A stretch of 6,893 nucleotides of DNA, taken from positions 1 to 6,893 of the forward strand of contig JAGCBE010000007.1 of NCBI GenBank assembly GCA_017652345.1, written 5' to 3'. The position numbers and the translations under genes were made by a program. The stretch is from Methanobrevibacter sp. (GTDB lineage Archaea; Methanobacteriota; Methanobacteria; Methanobacteriales; Methanobacteriaceae). Shown piece after piece: positions 1 through 5,296 of the stretch (position 1 is its first letter; each line of letters starts with the position of its first letter). Below the pieces are notes generated by a model. It made no database searches, had not been told where the DNA came from, and saw only the letters and a program-made list of their open reading frames with translations.

Positions 1-299
1 AAATCATATAGTAACATTTCATTAAATGATACTTTATTCAAAATAAATTAATTTAATTAATCATAAAATCAATTTAATTGAATTATATAGTCTGATTATA
101 AAAATGAATTTAGTATATCTACATCTAACAGTTTAAAAAGAGTAATTTAATAAATTTTTAATCTTGAGTTAATTTTTAAGATTCAAAAAATAGAAATTTT
201 AAAAAAAGTTAAATATTTGAAAAATTAGAAAATTATAAAATTTGAAAATTTGAAAAAAATAAAAAATAGAAAAAAAATAATTAACGAAAAAATTTATCA
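1..299. other. A+T-rich spacer without a recognisable gene
   Basis: This stretch is almost entirely A and T and contains no reading frame that looks like a gene, no G+C-rich block that would suggest a structured RNA, and no clear promoter. Its right part (about 180-300) is A-rich on the plus strand, so it is oligo-T on the minus strand, downstream of the RecJ-like gene, and probably belongs to that gene's transcription termination zone. The left part has short inverted TTAATTTAATTAA-type segments that are expected by chance in such DNA. What lies beyond the left edge cannot be told. Confidence 0.7.
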
Positions 300-330
300 A
301 AAAATTATTTTCAATTGAAATTATTTTTTT
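253..330 (-). terminator. Probable terminator of the RecJ-like gene
   Basis: Just after and overlapping the stop codon, positions 300-329 form an imperfect palindrome centred on CAATTG (311-318), with two mismatches over about 15 pairs. On the minus strand it is followed by runs of T at 270-277, 261-266 and 253-259. Archaeal intrinsic termination depends mainly on oligo-T tracts, so the T runs are the stronger evidence; the hairpin is weak because it is nearly all A-T. The T-tract contains a 20-nt module that recurs exactly after the desulfoferrodoxin gene. Confidence 0.6.
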
Positions 331-2662
331 ATTCATTAGTCATATTTTGGATTTCACTGAGAAGTTGATTCAACACTTCCTTGCCAAGACCTTCAATGTA
401 TTTTATTGATCCTGCACATTCGTGACCTCCACCATCAATACCTGCTTGAGGTATCTTATCTGCAAGACTAATGACTATATTGTTCACATTGAATCCAAAG
501 ATCTTATGTACCGAATCAGTTGCCCTTAAAACTCCAAAGTCAGGGCCATGTCCAAGGGTAATGATTGGCTTATCTTCACCAATCTCCTTTACAATCTTAT
601 CATGGACAAATCCACAGGTTTTTCCAGGAGCAGGGAAAGTGAACTTATGAGCATATTTTTCAACATCCAAAACGTTGAAGTAGATTCCATTTTCAAGTTG
701 GACTCTCTTGACATTAGGTAATGTTGCTTTCATTTGAATATCTACACGTTTTAGGTATTCCTTGTATAATGCTTCAACCATCTTTGGATGCTTGTCAAGA
801 TTGTCTACACCTAAAATGGTATCTATGATTCCTCTACCGTTCATGAATCTAAGGAAGTAAGCTTCAAAATCAATACACTCCGCAATTTTCTTCAATTGCT
901 CTCTATCATATCCTTTTTCAGATGCAAGCTTTACATATTGTTCCACTTCATCCGCTTCTGCACGGTCACCTAAAACCGCAACAGCAGGCAAGTGTTTCAC
1001 TAATTCTTCAACATCTGGATTAATGATATGTGCAACTTCAGTAGCTAATGCTCCAGCAGTTATTTGGGAGTCTCCTCCAACAAGATAAGGATTTACATGA
1101 GTGTCAACATATTCATCCACTGCAACGGTACCTGCAATAATGTCATCATTATTGCATTCTACGCTTCCATCAATTGTTTCTCCACTTTTCAATGTTTTTG
1201 TAATAAGTTCTCCAGGGAAGTGATGGTCAATGACCACTATTTCAATGTCATAGATTTTTGCCTGCATCAATGCCACAATGTCTTCCTCAGTTGAACCGTT
1301 ATCCAACAATACAATCAATGGCAATTTTTGCCCATGTCTTTCAAAGTCTTCCAATGCAAATGAGAGGTCCTTAACTACATCCTCCAATTCGTAAAATGGA
1401 GCTTTACTTGGGGAACGTTTGAAGTAATGGTATTCAGCATCATTATCTGGATTGAATTCCTTCAATAAAGGAATGACTGCTTTTTCCATTGCAACTCCTG
1501 CACAGATCCCATCTGCATCTGCATGGTGTCTGACAAGAATTGATCTTCCATCAAGAATGGCTCTTCTGATAACCTTTGCAGCTTCTCTCATTTTAGGCTT
1601 TAGCCTGTCTAAAACTGGGCTTTGGATTAGGAAATCAACATCATCAGGTTCCGCTTTTTTATCTAAAGCAATATCAATGAATTCCTTCATCTTATTTGCT
1701 TCTTCACCTTCAAGCTTTTCAATGCTGCTTGACTCTATTTGAATTTCGCCATTATGCTTATTGACTTCTCCAATTACTTCTACAATGTCTCCTATTTCAA
1801 TTTCAGGATACATCCTAACTCCAGGTTCATTAAATGCTGCAGCCCAGGTAATTGCAGTCTCATCAGTAATTGTAAAAATAGTTGGTCCGGAAGTCTGTTG
1901 GATTTGTATAACTTCTCCATGGACTTTAACAATGCTACTGAGTGAAGAGTCATCAAGTGTTTCGATTTTGGTTCTTTGGATGTTTTTCTTGACTTTTTTA
2001 ATCACATATTCTCCTTTGAAAACACTTGCAGGTGCCATGTCAACTTCACGTTTTCTCTCTTTGATTTGTGTGATTCTTACAAATACATAATCTCCAACTT
2101 TATTTGAGGAATTACGTGTTCTCATGAGTCCCCAAACCTGATTGTTTAAGCTGACAAAAATACCGTATCTTTCCACTCTTGTGACTTTACCTCTATAGAT
2201 GGAATTAAGCTCCAAATCGCTCATTTCACACAATCCATCTAATTCATAAACAATTTCCTTTCCAGAGATGTCAGATTCCACAACGAGTTTTTCCGGATTT
2301 TTCTCTCTTTCAGCTTGTTTTTTCATCTTCTCTTCTTCTTGCTTTTCTGCACATTCATCACAGTAATTCTTATCAGAGTCAATACGTTTTCCACATTCAT
2401 TGCAAACAGTAATTTCACCGGTTCCATTACAGTAGGAACAGTCTTCCAAGACATCTACCATTCCCTTTCCATCACATACTTCACATGGAACATCTTGATC
2501 TGCATCTAAATCAAATTTAGCTCTAGCATTACTGTTCACGCCTTTAAAGTGATTTTTCATTTCAAATGTATCTACATAACCGGTTCCATCACAATTGTCA
2601 CATATTTTTGTATCCACAACAATAGACCCGGTTCCATTACATTTAGGGCATGCTTTTTTCAT
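329..2662 (-). CDS. Archaea-specific RecJ-like DHH phosphoesterase/exonuclease with DnaJ-type zinc finger, S1 and OB domains
   Basis: Predicted single-strand nucleic acid exonuclease or phosphoesterase of the DHH superfamily, matching the archaeal group with a DnaJ-type zinc finger (COG1107-like). Visible domains in order: four CxxCxGxG knuckles (residues 5-12, 21-28, 60-67, 75-82); a small zinc ribbon with CNEC at 87-90 and CDEC at 101-104; a charged linker; an S1 RNA-binding domain (about 153-210); a second OB fold (about 243-317); then the DHH catalytic domain with HADADG (380-385), LDNGS (453-457), DHH (479-481) and GDRAE (565-569); and a C-terminal DHHA1 domain ending in GGGHECAG (744-751). 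The Mn-binding Asp/His motifs look intact. The ATG start is supported by GAGGGGG at 2667-2673, four bases upstream, and by the first zinc knuckle starting at residue 5. Archaeal RecJ proteins act in DNA replication and repair or RNA decay; the S1 domain leaves the preferred nucleic acid open. It may share a transcript with the lipoprotein gene 89 bp upstream. Confidence 0.9.
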   Translation of the reverse strand: MKKACPKCNGTGSIVVDTKICDNCDGTGYVDTFEMKNHFKGVNSNARAKFDLDADQDVPCEVCDGKGMVDVLEDCSYCNGTGEITVCNECGKRIDSDKNYCDECAEKQEEEKMKKQAEREKNPEKLVVESDISGKEIVYELDGLCEMSDLELNSIYRGKVTRVERYGIFVSLNNQVWGLMRTRNSSNKVGDYVFVRITQIKERKREVDMAPASVFKGEYVIKKVKKNIQRTKIETLDDSSLSSIVKVHGEVIQIQQTSGPTIFTITDETAITWAAAFNEPGVRMYPEIEIGDIVEVIGEVNKHNGEIQIESSSIEKLEGEEANKMKEFIDIALDKKAEPDDVDFLIQSPVLDRLKPKMREAAKVIRRAILDGRSILVRHHADADGICAGVAMEKAVIPLLKEFNPDNDAEYHYFKRSPSKAPFYELEDVVKDLSFALEDFERHGQKLPLIVLLDNGSTEEDIVALMQAKIYDIEIVVIDHHFPGELITKTLKSGETIDGSVECNNDDIIAGTVAVDEYVDTHVNPYLVGGDSQITAGALATEVAHIINPDVEELVKHLPAVAVLGDRAEADEVEQYVKLASEKGYDREQLKKIAECIDFEAYFLRFMNGRGIIDTILGVDNLDKHPKMVEALYKEYLKRVDIQMKATLPNVKRVQLENGIYFNVLDVEKYAHKFTFPAPGKTCGFVHDKIVKEIGEDKPIITLGHGPDFGVLRATDSVHKIFGFNVNNIVISLADKIPQAGIDGGGHECAGSIKYIEGLGKEVLNQLLSEIQNMTNE

Positions 2663-2666
2663 TTTT

Positions 2667-2720
2667 CCCCCTCACAGATCTTTCTTATAAATTGAATAAT
2701 TCAAATAAAAGTATAACTTA
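2667..2720 (-). promoter_or_regulatory. Ribosome binding site and weak promoter candidates before the RecJ-like gene
   Basis: On the minus strand GAGGGGG (2667-2673) sits four bases before the ATG and is a good Shine-Dalgarno sequence. Two TATA-like stretches lie upstream: TTATAC at 2711-2716, spaced well for a short leader, and TTTATAAG at 2683-2690, which would start transcription almost at the ATG and so fits the ribosome site poorly. Neither is strong. The gene may depend partly on read-through from the lipoprotein gene. Confidence 0.4.
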
Positions 2721-2739
2721 TTATGTTGATTAATCATTT

Positions 2740-2761
2740 TTTAGATTATTTTTAGATTATT
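2740..2761. repeat. Exact 11-bp tandem duplication across the lipoprotein stop codon
   Basis: TTTAGATTATT occurs twice back to back (2740-2750 and 2751-2761). Read on the minus strand the duplication includes the last two codons and TAA stop of the lipoprotein gene, and gives a second in-frame TAA two codons later. It looks like a small slippage duplication; it is not followed by a long T run, so it is not a convincing terminator. Confidence 0.75.
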
Positions 2762-3261
2762 CCTGCTTTTTTGAATAATCCTGAGTTTTCCTCTACTAAT
2801 TGATTTCTTTCACCTTGAAGTATCACTGCTTTTTTCATTTGCTCATTTGCTGATTTAGCATATGAATTTCCTGAATAAGGATCATTATTTGCATAGTATT
2901 GAATAGCTAAATAAAGCTCATCACTTGCCTTTTTCTTCAATGACACTTCTTCCTTAATCAAATCAATATACTCTTTATAAACGCTTTCATTTAAGTCATC
3001 CTGATACTCTTCAATTTCTGAAAGCTTTGTTTCTGCATCATTAAATTTTTCCTTTGCAATTTGAATGTTATTGTTTCCGCTTGCATAGTCACGGCTATTG
3101 ATGGAGCTGATTGCAGCGTTATAATCATTATCTCCTTCAGTAATATCGGTGTTCAAATCTTTCATTCTACTGTTTATATTATCAATAGGGCCATTAATAC
3201 AACCGCTTATACTAACAACTGCTATCAATATCAAAACAATTAATATAATATCTTTTCTCAT
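2752..3261 (-). CDS. Predicted small lipoprotein, function unknown
   Basis: I do not recognise the family. The N-terminus is a typical secretion signal: a short basic start (MRKD), a hydrophobic stretch at about residues 5-18, and a lipobox ISGC with Cys21, so the mature protein (about 149 residues) is expected on the outer face of the membrane, anchored by lipid. The rest is highly charged and strongly helical, probably antiparallel helices, with no cofactor or catalytic motif. Residues 46-76 and 115-145 can be aligned without gaps with nine identities (including D58/D127 and SGN at 61-63/130-132), pointing to an internal duplication of a helical hairpin, perhaps TPR-like. The ATG start is fixed by the signal peptide; the ribosome binding site is weak (TTTGATAG). 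It has its own TATA box and lies 89 bp upstream of the RecJ-like gene in the same direction. A cell-surface binding or structural role is possible but is only inference. Confidence 0.8.
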   Translation of the reverse strand: MRKDIILIVLILIAVVSISGCINGPIDNINSRMKDLNTDITEGDNDYNAAISSINSRDYASGNNNIQIAKEKFNDAETKLSEIEEYQDDLNESVYKEYIDLIKEEVSLKKKASDELYLAIQYYANNDPYSGNSYAKSANEQMKKAVILQGERNQLVEENSGLFKKAGII

Positions 3262-3343
3262 GCTATCAAATTTAATTTTTTTAATTTTAAATAATATTTT
3301 TAATTAGTTAATAATTTGATAAATTTAATTTAAAAATATTTAA

Positions 3344-3364
3344 CTTATATAATATTAATATTAT
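3344..3364 (-). promoter_or_regulatory. TATA box of the lipoprotein gene, overlapping a 16-bp palindrome
   Basis: On the minus strand ATTATATAAG (3353-3344) matches the archaeal TATA-box consensus well and would place the transcription start near 3320, giving a leader of about 60 nt. The upstream edge of the box overlaps a perfect 16-bp palindrome, ATAATATTAATATTAT (3349-3364). The TATA call is reasonable; the palindrome could be a regulator site but is pure A/T and could be chance. Confidence 0.5.
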
Positions 3365-3395
3365 GAATTTCATATTTAATAAAATTTAGTAATTT

Positions 3396-3491
3396 GATGA
3401 AAAATAGTAAGAATAGTGAGATAGTGAGAATAGTAAATTAGTAATGATAGTGAGAATAGTGGAATTAGAAAATTAGGAAAATAGTAAATTA
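3396..3491. repeat. Degenerate tandem repeat tract, about 26-bp unit, roughly four copies
   Basis: The tract is built on GATAGTGAGAATAGT followed by an A/T-rich tail. The 15-bp core is exact at 3420-3434 and 3446-3460, a 26-bp period. A related copy with a 2-bp gap begins near 3396, and the segment AATAGTAAATTA at 3429-3440 recurs exactly at 3480-3491. It lies between the desulfoferrodoxin terminator and the lipoprotein promoter. The plus strand is purine-rich with almost no C. No reading frame uses it. It is most simply a decayed spacer minisatellite; a binding-site array is an alternative. Confidence 0.7.
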
Positions 3492-3500
3492 AAATGTTTT

Positions 3501-3549
3501 TTAGAAAAAATAAAAAATAGAAAAGTATTATTTAAAATAAATAATACTT
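3501..3549 (-). terminator. Hairpin and oligo-T terminator of the desulfoferrodoxin gene
   Basis: A perfect 12-bp stem (AAGTATTATTTA at 3523-3534 with TAAATAATACTT at 3538-3549, three-base loop) overlaps the stop codon at 3548-3550. On the minus strand it runs straight into TTTTCTA, T6, A, T6 (3524-3505). A hairpin directly followed by T runs is a convincing intrinsic terminator and separates this gene from the lipoprotein gene downstream. Confidence 0.75.
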
Positions 3550-3928
3550 AGGAATGCCATAAACCGTGGATGTTACAATATTCAATAGCTTTTACATCTT
3601 CAACTTCTGCATTTACATCGAATACTGCTTTAGGTTCATCACCAGGTTTTAAGTTTGCACGGTAAACTTGATCTCCTACAATTAATTCAACAAAATTAAT
3701 GTAATGTTCTTCTAACATTGGGTGTGCTTCTTCTCCCATAGTTACGACAATTTTGCCATCTTCTTTAGTAATTACAGGGATGTGTTTTACTCCACCTTCT
3801 GGTAATTGTCTAGGTTCTAAAAGTTCCATTGCTTCTCCACAGCAAACTAATTCTCCAGCGCCTTCAACAATAGCTTCCACCATGTTTCCACAGTGGTTAC
3901 ATCTGTAAATTTCATTAATCTTAGCCAT
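3548..3928 (-). CDS. dfx: Desulfoferrodoxin (2Fe superoxide reductase)
   Basis: Cytoplasmic superoxide reductase that reduces superoxide to hydrogen peroxide without making oxygen, typically fed by rubredoxin; an oxygen-defence enzyme of strict anaerobes. The 126-residue length is normal for the two-domain form. The N-terminal desulforedoxin domain has the Fe(Cys)4 ligands C10, C13, C29 and C30 (CNHCGNM and VCCGEAM). The catalytic domain has the Fe(His)4Cys ligands H49, H69, H75, C118 and H121 in the usual contexts KHIPVI, HPMLEEH and EYCNIHGLW. The conserved active-site Lys (K48) is present, but the usual Glu two residues before H49 is Val47 here. The start is fixed by a strong GGAGG seven bases upstream of ATG and by the family N-terminus; an ATG at 3931-3933 is out of frame. 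It appears to be monocistronic, with its own TATA box and terminator. Confidence 0.96.
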   Translation of the reverse strand: MAKINEIYRCNHCGNMVEAIVEGAGELVCCGEAMELLEPRQLPEGGVKHIPVITKEDGKIVVTMGEEAHPMLEEHYINFVELIVGDQVYRANLKPGDEPKAVFDVNAEVEDVKAIEYCNIHGLWHS

Positions 3929-3935
3929 ATCATTG

Positions 3936-3940
3936 CCTCC
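3936..3940 (-). promoter_or_regulatory. Ribosome binding site of desulfoferrodoxin
   Basis: GGAGG on the minus strand, complementary to the 3' end of archaeal 16S rRNA, ends seven bases before the ATG at 3928. It is the strongest ribosome site in the window, in line with an abundantly made enzyme. Confidence 0.85.
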
Positions 3941-3981
3941 AAATAATAATTAATTCTAGTTTGTTCCTTTCAATATTTAAA

Positions 3982-3993
3982 GTTTTATATAAT
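3982..3993 (-). promoter_or_regulatory. TATA box of desulfoferrodoxin
   Basis: ATTATATAAAAC on the minus strand is a close match to the archaeal TATA consensus. A start about 25 bases downstream, near 3960, would give a leader of roughly 30 nt containing the GGAGG site. It lies immediately next to a palindrome pair at 3995-4020. Confidence 0.65.
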
Positions 3994-3994
3994 T

Positions 3995-4020
3995 AAAACA
4001 TTTATGTTTTCATTTGAAAA
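3995..4020. promoter_or_regulatory. Two overlapping palindromes, candidate operator of desulfoferrodoxin
   Basis: AAAACATTTATGTTTT (3995-4010) has 7-bp perfect arms around a TT centre, and TTTTCATTTGAAAA (4007-4020) has 6-bp perfect arms around TT; they share TTTT at 4007-4010. They sit directly upstream of the TATA box, where a regulator could block or recruit TBP/TFB. Arms containing C and G in such A+T-rich DNA are less likely by chance than pure A/T dyads. No known archaeal operator is matched with certainty. Confidence 0.45.
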
Positions 4021-4141
4021 TTTCATCGATTTTTCATTATTTTACTTTATTTTGATTTAAATTTTGAAATATTTTATAAAAACTTTTTATATTTGTAAAA
4101 ATATAAATATAAAGTAAGATATTAAATTTCAAAAAAGTTTC

Positions 4142-4173
4142 CATGAAAAGTTATTTAATCCTTTATTTTCATG
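4142..4173. repeat. Inverted repeat CATGAAAA/TTTTCATG
   Basis: Perfect 8-bp arms at 4142-4149 and 4166-4173 are separated by 16 bases and abut a TATA-like sequence at 4174-4184. It could be a regulator site for the Connectase-like gene, or chance in A+T-rich DNA. Confidence 0.35.
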
Positions 4174-4249
4174 TTTTTTATAAGTTTTTAAATGCTTTTT
4201 TGAGATTTGAAATTTTTAATAGATTTAAGAAAATGAAATTTAAAATTTA

Positions 4250-4304
4250 ATAGGCATAAATTGAAATTATTATGGATAGTTAAGTAAAATTTAAATGTGC
4301 CTAT
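4250..4304 (+). repeat. Inverted repeat ATAGGCA/TGCCTAT before the Connectase-like start
   Basis: Arms ATAGGCA (4250-4256) and TGCCTAT (4298-4304) are exact complements and extend by a U-G and an A-U pair in RNA, giving a possible 9-bp stem around a 37-nt loop. The arms are among the few G+C-containing stretches of this spacer. The right arm ends 19 bases before the ATG at 4324. It may be a leader structure or a binding site. Confidence 0.35.
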
Positions 4305-4323
4305 GTTTAAGCGATGTGAGAGT

Positions 4324-5250
4324 ATGAGTTTAATTATTGCTTATGTTGGAAAGAAAGGATGTGTAATGGCAGGAGATAAGAGAAGAATTGCCTATTTTGG
4401 TTCTAAAGAGGAACGTGAGCTTTTAGAACAGGAAATTTACACTGGTGAAATCACTAATGATGAAGAATTGTATGCAAGAGCTGAAGAGCTTGATATAAGT
4501 TTGAAAATAACTGATGATGCAACTAAAGTAAAAAGCTTAGAAAATGTAGCAGTCGGTGAAGTCAGTTCAAGAGGAACTATGGAAACCAAAAGAAAAAGAA
4601 TCTATGGTACAACCAATGGTTTCCAGATCATTGAACTTACCGGTTCTGAGATTGTAAACAGAAAAAGAGGAGACTCTTCCATTATTGTATTTGGAAATAA
4701 GATTACAAAATCATTAGCTAATGAAATGCTTAAGAAAAGATGGAAACCAAGCTTTAGCTTAAAGTATATGGGAGATATCTTCGGACAAATCTTAGATGAT
4801 ATTTCTAAAAAGACCCCTTCTGTAGGCACTAAATATGATGTAGTTATCCAACAGAATGATTTGTATATTGATAAGGTCCAACCTTATTTGGATGAAGTCA
4901 TTGAAATGGATATAAATCTTTTAGCAAAGTTCAGAGCTAAACTTAGAGAAGACTTATTGCAACAGAATGAAACAATTAAATTGGCTTCCACAATTATCGA
5001 TGAAGGTCCTGTAGGAATTGTTGACTCAATTGATGATAAGATGATTCAAGTAAAATTAAACCCTGATGTAAGGGCATTTGACATCAATTGGAAACTTCTT
5101 GCAAAGCCTGGTGAAAATGTTATCATGTTTGTTGAAGGTGACGATGAGGCATTATTGAAGGACCAAGTTGTAATTGAAAATGAAGTTTTATGCATTAAAC
5201 GTAATAAGGCTAATTTAAAATGTGATATCATTTTATGTCATCTTGAATAA
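4324..5250 (+). CDS. Connectase family protein (DUF2121), proteasome-beta-like N-terminal nucleophile ligase homologue
   Basis: Recognised by resemblance to Connectase of Methanocaldococcus jannaschii (MJ0548), a proteasome-beta-related protein ligase acting on a KDPGA motif of methyltransferase subunit MtrA through an acyl intermediate on its N-terminal Thr. From the ATG at 4324 the protein has 308 residues. After Met removal it begins SLIIAYVGKKG with Ser1 as probable nucleophile, then AGD with Asp17 in the place of the proteasome's Asp17, and GEVSS at 77-81. The Ntn-like domain spans about residues 1-190; a helical linker (about 195-220) leads to a small beta-rich C-terminal domain (about 222-307). 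The open frame extends up to GTG at 4297, but that start adds nine residues, lacks a ribosome site and would bury Ser1. The ATG at 4324 follows GTGAG (4316-4320), a weak but better ribosome site. Family membership is strong; the ligase activity, substrate and Ser nucleophile are inferred. A 46-bp gap leads to the hydrolase gene downstream. Confidence 0.87.
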   Translation: MSLIIAYVGKKGCVMAGDKRRIAYFGSKEERELLEQEIYTGEITNDEELYARAEELDISLKITDDATKVKSLENVAVGEVSSRGTMETKRKRIYGTTNGFQIIELTGSEIVNRKRGDSSIIVFGNKITKSLANEMLKKRWKPSFSLKYMGDIFGQILDDISKKTPSVGTKYDVVIQQNDLYIDKVQPYLDEVIEMDINLLAKFRAKLREDLLQQNETIKLASTIIDEGPVGIVDSIDDKMIQVKLNPDVRAFDINWKLLAKPGENVIMFVEGDDEALLKDQVVIENEVLCIKRNKANLKCDIILCHLE

Positions 5251-5252
5251 AT

Positions 5253-5262
5253 AGTTTATAAT
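5253..5262 (+). promoter_or_regulatory. Possible TATA box before the hydrolase gene
   Basis: AGTTTATAAT lies just after the Connectase-like stop codon and would place a transcription start near 5285, very close to the ribosome site. It could give the hydrolase gene its own promoter; co-transcription with the upstream gene is equally plausible, since no terminator-like T run separates them. Confidence 0.3.
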
Positions 5263-5286
5263 TGATTTTGCGTTTATTTTATAAAA

Positions 5287-5291
5287 GGTGA
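5287..5291 (+). promoter_or_regulatory. Ribosome binding site deciding the hydrolase start
   Basis: GGTGA matches the archaeal anti-Shine-Dalgarno sequence and lies five bases before the ATG at 5297. The alternative GTG start at 5288 lies inside this site, so it is unlikely to be used. Confidence 0.8.
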
Positions 5292-5296
5292 CAATA

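Larger units (their letters stand above)
4021..4323. other. Divergent spacer before the Connectase-like gene
   Basis: There is no gene here. Candidate elements for the plus-strand gene are a TATA-like TTTTTTATAAG at 4174-4184, which would start transcription near 4208 and give a leader of over 100 nt, and weaker TATA-like runs near 4084-4114. An inverted repeat CATGAAAA/TTTTCATG (4142-4149, 4166-4173) lies just upstream of the 4174 box, and a second one, ATAGGCA/TGCCTAT (4250-4256, 4298-4304), lies close to the start codon. The true promoter cannot be fixed by eye. Confidence 0.5.

Noticed and set aside
1..299. A possible RNA gene or replication origin in the A+T-rich left spacer.
   Set aside because: There is no G+C-rich structured core as expected for RNA genes in an A+T-rich genome, and no repeated origin box or cdc6 gene is visible.
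1452..2090. Several open frames of 60-110 codons on the plus strand opposite the RecJ-like gene.
   Set aside because: They are antisense shadows with no ribosome sites or recognisable motifs, while the minus-strand frame is full of conserved motifs.
3396..3491. The repeat tract as a CRISPR array.
   Set aside because: Units are contiguous and degenerate with a 26-bp period; there are no unique spacers of constant length and no cas genes nearby.
5288..5296. GTG at 5288 as the start of the hydrolase, adding Met-Thr-Ile.
   Set aside because: The GTG is part of the GGTGA ribosome binding site for the ATG at 5297, and the family normally begins at MKITFLG.
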